From Pristionchus mayeri (Eukaryota; Nematoda; Chromadorea; Rhabditida; Neodiplogasteridae): a DNA stretch of 64,000 nt. Under the pieces are notes generated by a model, which saw only the letters and a program-made list of their open reading frames with translations, made no database searches and was not told where the DNA came from. Where the stretch lies: assembly GCA_036245805.1 (NCBI GenBank), contig BTRK01000005.1:45681216-45745215 (forward strand). The letters run 5' to 3'. The position numbers were made by a program, and so were the translations under genes. This document shows positions 12,316 to 24,400 of this stretch, piece by piece. The stretch's first letter is position 1. Each line of letters opens with the position of its first letter.

Positions 12316-13659
12316 GCCTAGAATGGCACAATATCAACACAAACAAAAGCAAGAGCTCGTGGAAAGTCAGAGTTTAGCGCGAAATACCACGCACACTTTC
12401 CCACACTTCCTATCGACTGACGAGTCAGTGTGTTTTCTGCACGTGTCCACATCTCCTGTCGTCGCAATGTTCCCTGATCAGCTAGGCGGTCAGGGAAACG
12501 GATAGAAACGCTAGAAGTATCCTCTCGCAAGTAAGACAGAGTAATAGATCACGACGAATGGAAATAGGCAGTTCTTGGCAGTCAGAAAGCAAATAGTGGA
12601 GCTTGGCGTAGAGAAAAATTCACGTCGAGGAACAAATGGTCAGGAAAAGCTAAAAAGACGCAACGTTTTTGAGCGCGATAATACACGTGCTTATTGGGCA
12701 AAGTTCACTTTCGTTTGCATCTCGATGACCGAGAGGCGAGATGTGGTGTGTTTTGTATAAATCAAAGATTAGATGGTTGCACATTTTTTCCCCGTACAAA
12801 CATCGTCAAATATCCATTTTTGTACACTTTTAACAGCAAACAGCAGCAAACCGATTCATTCGGAAGACTTATTCGATTTTCCGTCAGATTTTCAACAAAA
12901 GAAATGCAAATTTAACGTGTAGCTCGTGCAAAGCCTCACACACGATCTCTTCATCGATCGAGAGATCGTGCTCTCTCGATCGATGAATCACACTGAAACG
13001 TCCTTCACAAACTAAAAAATGCGTGTGTGTGTGCATACAAAACAACATTGAATAAAAATAGGTATTACCTTTTACCGAGTAATCATTGTCAATATAGTCA
13101 AATTCGTCGGACCAAATTCGGAAGCCAAAGTGGTCGAATTGACAAGATGCCGAAAACGCAATCGGCTTGCCAATTGTGGGCAATTTCTGGAAATCAAAAT
13201 CTAACCATCCGCAATTTTCGCAATTTGATGTTCAAATCTGATCGATTTTCGCAAAATCTGGGTAGAACCGATTTGATTTGTTTTTCGAATCTTTCATTTT
13301 CGTAAATTCGATTGCGAATATCTAGATGTTTTGAGTAATTGCAAGGGCCGAGTTCTGTGAATGTTGATAGACTGCCTACTGTACTTGAACATCAGCATAT
13401 GACCAATGGACGTTCACTTTGATAATGATACTTTACATGCCCCTAAACATGCCACAATCCGAGTGTTGAAAATCAATTTTTTGCGAACCACTAAATCCGA
13501 TCTCCTTTGAACATTTTTCGATGTATACTGTGTTGTACAAAATAAAACAGCATAATGCTGGCCGAAGTTCAACGTACAATGTAGAAGATTTCGATTATTT
13601 CCAATTCGTCTCCTCGGGACCTCACCTTTAACCGTGATTATCAAAAAATACGGTATAAA
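12316..13659. other. FB3 upstream region, no gene seen
   Basis: It holds the conserved upstream motif at 12467-12494 and a perfect hairpin at about 12948-12985 (TCATCGATCGAGAG paired with CTCTCTCGATCGATGA). The minus-strand frame at 13414-13644 starts at a plausible ATG but has no recognisable domain. Confidence 0.35.
12467..12494 (-). promoter_or_regulatory. Near-palindromic upstream motif, FB3 copy
   Basis: Read on the minus strand it is CTGACCGCCTAGCTGATCAG then GGAACAT, matching the motifs at 3554 and 15079. It lies about 150 bp upstream of the FB3 ATG. Confidence 0.45.
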
Positions 13660-14091
13660 ATTTTTCCTTCATATTTTTTTCTAAGACACTTGACAGATTG
13701 GTCTTTCATATTCCGCAATAAAAACCTCTGCGTTTCTACTGCGTGATAGGGAAAATATTTATTTTTAAATTCAAAATGTGGTTTTTCGATCCCAGAATTA
13801 TGAGTTTTGGTCCAATCCGAAAGTTGTCAACAGTAAAGTTATTTGTCATATTTTTCCCGATTTTTTAAGACCTATGGCATATCTGTAGCTCTTCTGCGGA
13901 CTGATATACAGTATAGCCGGTAGTAAAACGGGAAAATGTCTAAAAGCCGGATCTGGGACAAATAACTTGGTTCCCTCGTTTTCTTGTCCTTAGTACCTTC
14001 TACCATCAATATATGGCTAATTTTAAAAATCTTTGAAAAAAAATCGTTCACGAAGGGGCTTGTTTTGCTTCACTGACTCGTGATACATGTG
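13660..14091. mobile_element. Foldback family B, solitary right arm
   Basis: The end CACTGACTCGTGATACATGT and the inner segment containing CAGTATAGCCGG and AAAGCCGG match the right arm of the element at 9953-11837. No left arm is present. Confidence 0.65.
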
Positions 14092-14500
14092 TTATGGTGT
14101 TTTGACTTCAGTAATTTATATCTGAGCTCAAAAAGATTTTTCATTTGCCTTGGAATGACGATGCTGAATACATTCTGATACAACGGGCCCTGAAATGTAC
14201 GTATCATTTCATGAGACAGCAACTAAAAGAATTCACCAACGCTGACGAGTCAGGCCTTACGAGCCATTGGAAGCCGCGACGCGGGCGCAAACGTTTTTCA
14301 TGCATCCAAATGGTTACACTCGCTCCGGAAATGTTGAAAACAGGTTGAGAAGCGAAATTGTCGATCAGACATCGTAGTTTCCGACACCTCTACAAAGTGT
14401 CAACTAGAGTTCAACATTTAAGTCATGAAAGCTTAATTTGGCATATTTATTGATCCGATAATTTCATGTCGATTACATATATAAATGTGAATCACCTCAC

Positions 14501-14668
14501 CAATCGTAGATCGAAAACCGATTCCGATGCATAGCCAAAGATCCTCCACACAACTTGTCGAGGCAATCGTTCGAAGGGAGAAAGATGATCATCATCTGTC
14601 TGTTGGATGTCTTCTGGTTCCGCAGCAGACGCGAAACGATGAAGGCAAGCCGATACGTTTGCACCCAT
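14501..14668 (-). pseudogene. FB4: first exon of F-box-like gene, rest not found
   Basis: A 56-codon exon starting MGANVSAC, with F-box-like LPRQVVWRIFGYASE and ending DLRL before the donor gtgaggtg. The acceptor ccaatcccag lies two bases upstream of the ATG. The frame extends upstream through a hydrophobic stretch, but the acceptor and the shared MGAN start favour 14668. No TSR-type exon 2 or later exon is recognisable at 12.5-14.4 kb, where a solitary family B arm lies. It is divergent from FB5, as FB1 is from FB2. Confidence 0.6.
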
Positions 14669-15078
14669 ACCTGGGATTGGTATTATGCAACAAAATAAAA
14701 GAAAAATAATTGATGATAATGGGGGAAGAAAACGAGCAAACATCGAGAAGCAAAGGGAGAAGAGGAGTGAAGGGAGGGATTGAACGAGAGAACAAAAAAC
14801 GAGGAAACGATGAGCTGCACGTGCGCTGAGCTGTTCTTGGGCAATTTAGCGCACATGAGGCCTAATAGCGCAATTGAAGCTCCACGTGTCGGTCTCTCGT
14901 TCGTTGTTCACTTTTCGTTTCATTTTGTCCCTCAATGTCTGAGGATGTTTGAGGAATCGTCTGACTCTCTCCAAACCACACGCTCTCTCGTCGGCCAAAG
15001 TGAGCGTGAGAGTGCATGATATGGAGAGAGCGAGACCATTGCTCGGATGTTTGCTCGCTTCGTTCATCGCAATTTGTT

Positions 15079-15107
15079 CTCTAACCGTCTAGCTGTCCAG
15101 GGAACAT
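15079..15107. promoter_or_regulatory. Near-palindromic upstream motif, FB4/FB5 copy
   Basis: The core is CTAACCGTCTAGCTGTCCAG followed by GGAACATG. Third copy of the motif described at 3554-3583. Confidence 0.45.
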
Positions 15108-15349
15108 GCTGACTCTAGTCGGTCGATAGGAGCGAGAGAGAGAGAGAATGAGGGATGGATAGAGGGAGAGGGAAAGATAAACGTGAGGAAAAGCGTGCAT
15201 CTTTGAACAGCCACGTGAGCGCAACACGTGTTGGTGCTTTGAATTATCTCATTAAACCTCTCGCTTTTAATGTTCGTTATTAGTATTATCTATTCCATTG
15301 TCGCTCAACAGGTCGGGTCACACCAGAGTGCAGGTTATAAAGATATGAT

Positions 15350-15494
15350 GGTTGTTCGGTTTCTGGCCAACCCCCCCCCCCCCTCCCTTATCTAGCCCAC
15401 CCATTTCTAGGTATTCCTCCCTAATTTTCGGCCACTCAACGCCTCAATGATAAGTATGAATGGGAATTGGGTGGCCAGAAACCGAAGAAGCGCC
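15350..15494. mobile_element. MITE with 8-bp target duplication
   Basis: An insertion of 145 bp flanked by GATATGAT at 15342-15349 and 15495-15502. Inverted ends contain TTCGGTTTCTGGCCA and its complement. The paralogous region near 3826 lacks it. It includes a run of 14 C residues. The 8-bp duplication fits hAT-type integration; the superfamily is inferred. Confidence 0.75.
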
Positions 15495-16357
15495 GATATG
15501 ATTACCCGAATTGCTAACTTTACTTCACATACTTTGGTGGTTCATGTTCAATGTCTACCTCTTTGATTTTGGTTTAATGTTTCAATGAGCTCTGGTTTTA
15601 TTTGTTTTATTGCAGCACATAATTCCAGGATGGGCGCAAAATTGTCTTTTTGTATTCATCCCTCCCCAACTGATGAGAAATCAGAAAGGAACCGTTCTCC
15701 GTTCGAGCGATTACCCCAGGAAATTCAGTGGGCGATCTTTGAACATGCGACGGAATCAGTGTTCGATATCCGACTGGTGAGTTACTGCAGTAACTGAGAG
15801 ATATTCTGAAATGGAAAGTGTTGGACAGCATTTCATAATTAGCCAGGTACAATAATTTACTAAACAATATATTTGGTATCGCTGGATTTAGCTGCCTGAA
15901 ATTCAAATGGTATAGTTTTGAGTATTTGGTCGAAAGAGTGTTAAAAAATGAGAGGGTCAGTGCTTACATCTATTGCGCTGCAAAGGCTAATTGTGATTTG
16001 TCTGAATAAAACTTGCCGAATTGCGAATTATATTGCAGACAAGTCGATCGCTGCGAAACAATGTCGATTCTTTCGTCTGCCAGAAAGATTGTATTTATCG
16101 GAACTTATCTTGAGCCGGAGCGTTTGATCGATTCCAGCGTACGCGGCGTCTGGTTGTCAAAAGAGTCCAGGGTTTGTGAATCGATGGTTTTACCATTATT
16201 ACGCGCAGTAGCGAGCCCCTGATACTCAGGTGAGTACTGTAGGTCCGAAGAGGAGGTCATTTGGTTGGGCTTTCGGGGGTAGAAGCATTGATGGGAAAGA
16301 TTAGGCGTAAAGACCATCAGAGGTGAAATCGACAGTGGGAAGATATACGAAATTTAC

Positions 16358-16584
16358 GGGGAGGCTGATCCATGATTTGGAAATCGTCGAGGCTTTGATC
16401 GCTTGAGCAAGAGTCGAACGACTTTGATCCCTTACAAAGCTCTGAAAGTACTCGAAGATGGTGAAAAGTTCTAAATGTTAGAACTTTTCACCAACTTCGA
16501 GTACTTTCAGAGCTTTGTAAGGGTTCGACTCTTGCTCAAGCGTTCAAAGCCTCGACGATTTCCAAATTATAGATCAACCTCCCC
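16358..16584. repeat. Intronic hairpin element
   Basis: An inverted repeat with arms of about 100 bp: GGGGAGGCTGATCCATGATT at the left pairs with the complement ending at 16584. A deleted copy is at the same place in FB2, so the insertion predates the block duplication. Confidence 0.7.
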
Positions 16585-17637
16585 TTATGTGAAGCGATTT
16601 GGTGAGCTTAACAAGGCTCAGCAGAACGCGCGTATGTATTACGACGTACTTCCCTTGCAGTATTCAAACGAGTCGATGACGATCAAGATTAATGTTCCTG
16701 AAAAATATGCGAAACTTTTCGAACTGCGTTTCAAACTGCTAATGCCACCTCGTCAAAAACATTTGAAAATTCGTCGGTGCGAAGAAAATTCTCAGGTGTT
16801 TTCGCTGTTTTGTATCCCTGAATATCCATTAATGCAGTCAACTAACTGCTACTACTGGTATTTGCGGGGTTCAAAGGAGGACCAAGTTAAAGCGATTTTT
16901 ATGAAACGATGCATCGGCAAAAGGATTGAGCAAGTCTCATTCGATTCGCTGCCTCCACAAACATACCTCGAATTTGCTATCGGATTTCTTGAATTCTTTC
17001 AATTTGAAAGACTGGTGGTTCATTCATATGTGTCCCATCATGTAAAAGGGTGAGATTAATTTACATGTTTGGGTTATTTGATTAGAGTTTGCAGAGAGTT
17101 GTTCTGCATAATGCTCAAAAAACTCCGAGTGGATAAAATTTCAATAAAATTTCTGAGCGATTTTCTGCCCCGGTCTTATAAAGGTTTCTACTTCCGCAGT
17201 TAGCAAATACTAAAATCACTGAAAATATTCGAAAATATTCACTATCGAAAAAACTCTGGTTAATGTATAGCATTTCAGAAACATTCCTTCTAAACTTGGC
17301 GTCGCTCTTTCGAGTGATTGAGATCTCCGACGTCCCTTCTCAAGGAATTGCTTCTTCGCAAATATTTTTCCATGATTTGGACGATTGGCCTGCCATAATT
17401 CTCGCAATGTTCTCAAGAAAAGTCGACACACTGCACATTAATGGTTTATGGGTACCATCGGACGATTTTATTGAGGAGTTGAAGCAGGTGGGGTTTCGAA
17501 ATTTAAATATTTTTTCGAAATTTGAATACTGATTGTGTGTGCAAACTTCTCGACTAGTCTACTGCTGCGCACTGTGAGAGATATGCATATGTGTATTCGT
17601 TGTGTACTCTCAAGTACTGATCTCAAGCAATGGCGAC

Positions 17638-17773
17638 TAGACTTTCAAAAACAACTATCCAAATATTTGTGTGCAAATCATCCTCTACACTTCTCATTCC
17701 ATTCCCTCTCTAATCAACATAGCGTTGGATTTTCATTTAAAACAAGTATTTGGATAGTTGTTTTGAAAGTCTA
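17638..17773. mobile_element. hAT-type MITE with exact 8-bp duplication
   Basis: A 136-bp element with terminal inverted repeats TAGACTTTCAAAAACAACTA and the complement, flanked by ATGGCGAC at 17630-17637 and 17774-17781. The paralogous intron of FB2 near 6000 has a single ATGGCGAC and no insert, giving a direct empty site. The 8-bp duplication indicates hAT-type insertion. Confidence 0.88.
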
Positions 17774-18190
17774 ATGGCGACATTTACCTGAATGATGCAT
17801 TTATGTTTACAAAAATACTAAACGTAAAAACGTAAAACGTAAGCTGAGGCATCCACGCAAGGAATTTGCATTTCAGCGAATTTGCACACTAGATAAGAAG
17901 ATATGGTTCTCAGCTATGTGCGTTCGACCTGTAAATACTATTCGACAGATGATCGGAATTTACTATGAATGTATGAACGATTTATGTGAATTATTGCGAA
18001 AAAAGTGAGAACGTTTAGACAATTGAACATTTGCAGATCGAAAATACCGACTTCGAATAGTTCATCACTCGAGGGAGCAGGAAATCGAAGAAATTTGCCA
18101 TTTAAAATCAGATACATATCATCAAATTAGTGATACTATACTAATTACTTATTGATGTACCACCGCGAATTTTACCAGCGAATAACAATG

Positions 18191-18455
18191 TATCGAATCT
18201 TCTATGAAACCTTCATGCACCCGCGTACCATAGAACCTAGGCGGCGGATCTTCTTCCATAAAGATTTTTTTACTCCAATACAAGTATTTCACGTCAAAAA
18301 GTATATCGCAAGTCCCTAGAACTATAATAATGAATACAATTAGCATTACAATGGTGTTCCATCAGCAACATCCAACATGGTTTTCTAAACGCAAGGAGTG
18401 CAAATGTGCATGATAAATTGCGATTTATCGAAATATTAATTCCGGACGGAGTAAG
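18191..18455. other. Intergenic, nothing recognised
   Basis: Spacer between the FB5 block and the 3' end of the minus-strand PLA2-like gene. No supported exon. Confidence 0.4.
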
Positions 18456-21400
18456 TTATCCTGGCCAGAACCAAGCCACAGCCTTCTGAATCTTGTCGCC
18501 CATAACAGCCAGAATACCCGCGGTAGTTCTTCCGGCATTGCTTTTGTCGATGTTGACTGAAATGATGTGAATTGTCTCATCTATTGAAGTACATTTTCCT
18601 AGTCGTTGCGGCCACACTGCAATAGATATGTATCTTCCTAACTTATGTCGACAGAAATAAAACTTGTGTTTTTATTGAATAACTTAATGCGACATAAATT
18701 CACCGGGTCGGGATCTTATGAGCTGTCTGGCGAGTTTGCGGGCATCGAAACAGTTTTCCTATAACATATAATAAAATATGTTAATATTTCGAGAAATGGA
18801 AACGACTGATAAAGGATGGAACATCCTCCCCTTCCACAAATTGCATCACTGATTCTTGGCGGAATGAATGAAAAATTGAGACGGAGAGAATGGGAGTGGG
18901 GTGGCCAAAAATCCAAAGAGATCCAAAAGGCGTACGTCGTCCTCTTTCACAGGCACATTATAGATGTAGTCAGATAACTCCGTGTGACACTTGACTTTCT
19001 GGAATTGTACATTTATTTCTATTATATTATACTTATTATCGCTAATTACTAAATATTTGTGGTTAGATATTGATACATTTAGGGGGAACTTACAGTTTTC
19101 CTGACATGATTGAATATGTCGGGATCATCCTGCTGCTGGTTCACTGCGCAAGTGTCGAACTCGCGGTAGCATGCCTCGAGTTTGTCTGGAAATTCACTTT
19201 TGATATCTAGATCATTCAACTGTATTGTACAGTAAATTCGCAACAAGTCGATGCGACACATCTATGTACACGATTTAGACAACATCCTATACAAATCATA
19301 TGAAAAAATAAGTATTGCGGCTGCAAAATATATTAATATATTGCGTTTAATAAAAATATTATTCATTTTGGATTTAAAACAAAATAATAACCTGCAACAC
19401 GATTGCATCTCCAGAGAAGGCGCGCGGCTACTACCGGATAGGCGGACATGATGGCGCGACCGTGCTTGCTCTCGTCTGGAATATAATAATGCTGATCTTT
19501 GATTTTAGGTCTGTATATTGCCCAGCAGAGATAAAACTAGGAAAATCTAGAGAGATTTAGAGAGATAGAAGTTGAGATAGGCCCACCAAGCGCAGTGTAC
19601 TGGCTGGTGATTCGACTTGTGATGTTGCTAGCGGCAGCTTTACAATCTTCCTGAAGATCAAAGATCAAAGTCCATATTTCTATCGTTATCCAATAGCCGT
19701 ATATTATCAAGACCAACGTTTGCTCCACTTCTTCTATCCGTGAGCATTTGGAGGCAATCGTGCAGCGAGGAGTGGCAATCCTCGTAGGAGAACTCCTTTA
19801 CAATGCATTTTTATTAAATTTAACACAAATTCAGCACCGTAACCTATGGTGGGGGTGCAAGTTAGTTGTGTAAAACCCAAAGCATACCAAGAACGGCCTC
19901 CCCGATGTGACCATGTCCATCCTCTTTCGGCGTGCGATGTGGTCTCTCAAAACGCTGCGGTAGGCAGAGTTGTGGCAGTGAACGGCGATTACTCAAAATC
20001 GATGTAATTAATTAGATATATTTTTTATTGTGTGTATATTCAATCGTTTAACACCATTTCACCATATTGCAAGGGGAAACTTCAGTGCAGTTTCTCATTC
20101 TTTAACACAGTTCGAAAGGACATTTTAGTTGTGGCAATGAACGGCGATTACTGTGATGTGATTTACATTTTAGGCCATTGTACTGTTATTATCGCGCAGA
20201 GATATGACAATGATCGGCAAAATTAAACGTTTGATTTTTTTCAGCAAAAATATGATCAATAGCTCACAAATTACTGCTTGTTCCAAGTACCTTTGGAATA
20301 TTGGCAGGAGTCCACTAAAGTCTGCATTTCCAGCCCGAGCGGCTTCAGGTCTTGGAAATTCTTAAATCTCTTGTTATGATCGCCCGGTTTCGCTGAAATA
20401 TTGAAGTTTTCGAAAACCGATCTGTTCGTCATCCACAATCTTTCAATTTCAAAAATTAGAGGTGGTGCACTGTATAAGTCATATACTGTATATGCACATG
20501 TTCAAATGCATTTTCGGAATAGTAGGTCACAGGTATCTTAATCCGTTTGTCTGATACGTAGGCAATCCGAAAATATTTCAAAATTACCCACAGAGGGAAA
20601 CCCTACTTCGAAGTGCCATCATAACATCGGGGGGGGGGGGGGGTGACAACTGCAAAAACGACAACTGCACAACTCTTCGCCGTTCGTTTGCGAGAAGACC
20701 TTGGAACGTGAAAGTTGTATCATTGTCGTCAGTATGTGTTCCCCTACAATTATATGAGGCGAATCGCGAGAGAATCGACCATTTGAGGGGGGTCAGCGGC
20801 GGTAGGAATCAAGTTTGTCCTATCCCACTATAATTTTGGTTGTGAGTACTTTGAATGATGCTCTTCAAAACTGCGTCGTCAGAGTTTCGATATTTGACGT
20901 CATCGTCGAGATTCAGAAGGTCAAATATGGTGCTATCGCTTTTCGACAGTCAAATTGCGCTCACTTAAACGATCATAAATCCGTTCAAAGTGAAGATAGA
21001 GGGCCGTTCTTTTTTTCCAATGAAAGCTACCATCATGCGCTACAACTTTTATGTTGACGTCATCATTCCTGGACCTCACCCTGGTGAGGGGCGGTCGGGT
21101 GCACCAAAACTTTCGTAACTTTGGAGTTTTCATGCTTAAGTTGTAGAACATATATGTGCCTCATTCCTCGCAAAAAATGGTCATAATCGGGAGGTGGAAA
21201 AAAAAAGAGGCGCACTTTCGTGTTGGGACCCCAAAATGAGTTCCGGAATCAAATTCTTCCGAACCTTCAATGGCAATTGTTTGTGCTCAAAATCATCCAA
21301 AAACATCGAAAAGAACATATAAAATTGTTTCCACGCATATTGTAACACCTTCATTCCCCATACATGATCACATGACCCAAAATTTCAAAATCGATTTTTT

Positions 21401-24400
21401 CTCCCATATGAACTTGGAGGTGGGCCCTAATGCATAAAATGGGTTTCAAATAATGTAGAAATGTCCCTCTAAACTAGTCAGAGAGAGGGGGCATCTATAA
21501 ATGTGAGTTTTCATATGATGAATTCAAGAAAAGGCGCAAAACTGTACAATAGGTCAAAGTGGTCATGGGGATCCGGCTTATGGCTAGAAATGTAGAGCAT
21601 GATGAGCTGAACATTTCATCTGTTGAAAGTGAGTCTCTATCTCGTTGAACCGTGCTACAGATCTTGGAAGTTGGCCAGAAATAGGCTAGAATCCCTCGGG
21701 AGCGCGTGCTCTAACCGCCTGCCGCGCTCGCCGGCTGACCTCCCTCTCCCTCCCCTCTATTTAGCGCTCCCCTCGGCCCGTTTCCCGTCGTTTCTGGCCA
21801 ACTTCCAAGATCTGTAGCTCGCTTCAACGAGAAGATAGAGACTCGCTTTCAACATATAAAATGTTTAACTCATCGTGCTCTACATTTCTAGCCATAAACG
21901 GGATCTCTAGGACTAGATGATGTTGAAAGAACACGAAATTTCTGCACTTCCAAAAATTCGATTTTCAAGGCTTCATTATGGCCAATTTCGAGCGCTTACA
22001 GCTCACGATTTAGCTTCCCCTGAAAATGATCTCAAATACTTCTCAATACATGTCACAATCATGAACACATTCTGGAACTATAGGATCTCCAACGTATTCT
22101 AGGCCCGTGATTTCCATCCTCGAACTTGAAGGATCGCGTTGTTATGAATTCAAAATAAACATATTTTGACTAAATGGTAATAGATCTCGGCTCTTTTCGA
22201 TCATTAAAAATCATTTTATGAGCAGAAGGGATATAAAACACTGATAAGGCCAACATGGTGATCATTTAAATAGAACTGAAATTTGTGAACATTGAAATTT
22301 TGAATTTTTGAACACCCTTGAAAATGGCTGCAATTTTATCATTATTCATCTCTCTTGATCTTAAAATTATTTTTAGTGCTCGAAAAGAGCCGAGATATAT
22401 TACCATTTAGTCAAAATATATTTATTTTGAATTCATAACAACGCGATCCTTCAAGTTCGAGGATGGAAATCACGGGCCTAGAATACGTTGGAGATCCTAT
22501 AGTTCCAGAATGTGTTCATGATTGTGACATGTATTGAGAAGTATTTGAGATCATTTTCAGGGGAAGCTAAATCGTGAGCTGTAAGCGCTCGAAATTGGCC
22601 ATAATGAAGCCTTGAAAATCGAATTTTTGGAAGTGCAGAAATTTCGTGTTCTTTCAACATCATCTAACTTATTTGATCGATAAATATTATAAATTGGCTG
22701 AACTGGTATTGAGTAAAGCTTCCATAATCCGCAATAAAATTCACTTTGTTTCATACTCCCCGAGATGGTATGATTTTATTTGTACTTGGAATTTCAGATT
22801 TTCTATCATATTTTCGGAACTTGGTGTCCTATGGTTTCACTTTCAACATGAAAGTTGTTCATCTGATTTTTCAGCATCTTTTGAGCCCAATTCCACATCT
22901 CGAACACATCTGGGAGCTTATATACGATAGAGCCGGATATAAAACCGGAAAATTCCTAAATGACGGTTCTGGGACCTGTGACCTAGAAATTTCAAGAAGT
23001 TGGCTCTAGTGTATGCTGCAACAATAATATGAACTAGAACAAAAAAATAAAAGTTTGAAATTGTTTCCGCATACCTCCAATGACTGGTGATGCCCGTGAT
23101 ATAAATCTTGTTGCTAGGTGATCATGAGTTTTACTCGTGATCACCTGGCAACAATAACTAGAACAAAAAATAAAAGTTGGAGATTGTTTCCGGGGGTTAG
23201 TTTTTCCCTCCACTGACTCATGATACCTGTGATATATGAGATACATCACGAGAGAATCACCTTCTCCGCGGCGGAAAACACAAAATCATCCTATCCAGAT
23301 CTAAGCTTGGTGTAAGGCATTTCAAATGATGCTCTTTCAAACTGCGTAGTCAGAATTTTGATAACTGTCGTCATCTTCGAGATTCAGAAGGCCAAACATG
23401 GGACATTCACTTTTCAGAGGTCAAATCGAGCCCACTTAAATACTCATAATTCCGTTTGCAATAAAGATAGAGACTCGTTCTTTGCACAGAAAGAAAGTTG
23501 AAAACATTCTCTACAACTTTTATGTTGAGCATGTCATTCCCCGTGCTCGCCCCAGTGCAGGGTGGTCGGGTCCACCAAAAATGACCGAATTCTGGAAATC
23601 GGAAAAACTGCGCTGAAAAACTATGCGCGATTGATAGACCCTATGTGTGACTAACTACATGCCAAAAACTAGCCAAATTTAAGGGGGTAAAAAAAAGGGC
23701 GTGACTTTTTGTACGGCGACGTCAGAATGGGTCAAAAACCGAAACACTCCATTACCTCCAACTGGCAGCTATTGGCCTCAAATTGGTCCATAATCGTCCA
23801 AAACAACATTTAGAATTGTTTCCGACCTCAATACAGTACCTCTCCCTCCCCTCTATTTAGCGCTCGCCAGCATGCGTTTCCTATCGGTTTTAGCCGAGGG
23901 TCAGGCGGCGATAGCGCCAGACGGTTAGAGCGCGCGCTCTCGGGGGATTCTAGTCGATTTCTGACCATTTTCTAGGCCCTGTAGCGCGCTTCAGCGAAAA
24001 GATAGAGACTCACTTTCTTCAGATGAAATGTTCAGCTCATCGTGCACTACATTTCTAGCAATGACACGGGGCGCTAGCACTATGCAGACCCAAAGTACAG
24101 TTTTGCCCTTTTCCTTGGTTCCCTCAGGTGGAATTTCGTATTTCTAGGTGCGCCCTTTCTATGAATAGCTTAGAGGGACATTCCTACATTATTTGAAAGT
24201 GATTTAGCGCATATGCACCCAACTCTCAAGTCGAGAAGGGTCTGAAAATCGACTTTCAATTTTATGGTCTCGTAATTTTGACCCAATGGAAGTACTGTAT
24301 TGAGGTCGGAAACAATTCTAAATGTTGTTTTGGATGATTATGGACCAATTTGAAGCCAATAGCTGCCAGTTGGAGGTAATGGAGTGTTTCGGTTTATGAC

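Larger units (their letters stand above)
14669..15629. promoter_or_regulatory. Divergent promoter region FB4/FB5
   Basis: Homologous to 3240-4054. It retains the CTAG-centred motif at 15079-15107, the GA tract and the paired E-boxes. It gained a GA/CT hairpin segment at about 14955-15045 and a MITE at 15350-15494. Confidence 0.5.
15630..18008 (+). pseudogene. FB5: F-box-like gene, probably decayed
   Basis: Exon 1 is 15630-15776 (49 codons; MGAKLSFC start, LPQEIQWAIFEHATE). The acceptor taattccag is one base before the ATG. Exon 2 after 16038 begins TSRSLRNNVDSF but meets TGA after 24 codons. The middle domain is open at about 16511-17040 (MTIKINVPEKYAKLFELRF, CIGKRIEQV, FAIGFLEFFQFERL); it opens inside the right arm of an intronic hairpin, so part of that arm may be exonised. 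Exon 17095-17183 (ELFCIMLKKLRVDKISIKF), exon 17279-17487 (WPAIILAMFSRKVDTLHI) and exon 17877-18008 (RICTLDKKIWFSAMCVRPV... ending LRKK) keep phase with one another. The stop in exon 2 and an awkward phase at the donor near 17040 argue against function. Confidence 0.65.
14480..18190. repeat. Segmental duplication, copy 2 (FB4/FB5 block)
   Basis: Counterpart of 3060-6350. It carries two extra insertions (15350-15494 and 17638-17773), each bounded by an 8-bp duplication of sequence that is single in copy 1, plus an inserted GA-rich hairpin segment near 14955-15045. Confidence 0.85.

Noticed and set aside
13414..13644. Possible later exon of FB4
   Set aside because: It contains a GEVPRR motif loosely like frames near 6353 and 9715, but alignment with FB middle exons is not convincing.
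21917..22663. Two identical 61-residue frames on opposite strands
   Set aside because: They are mirror images caused by the palindrome; nothing suggests a protein.
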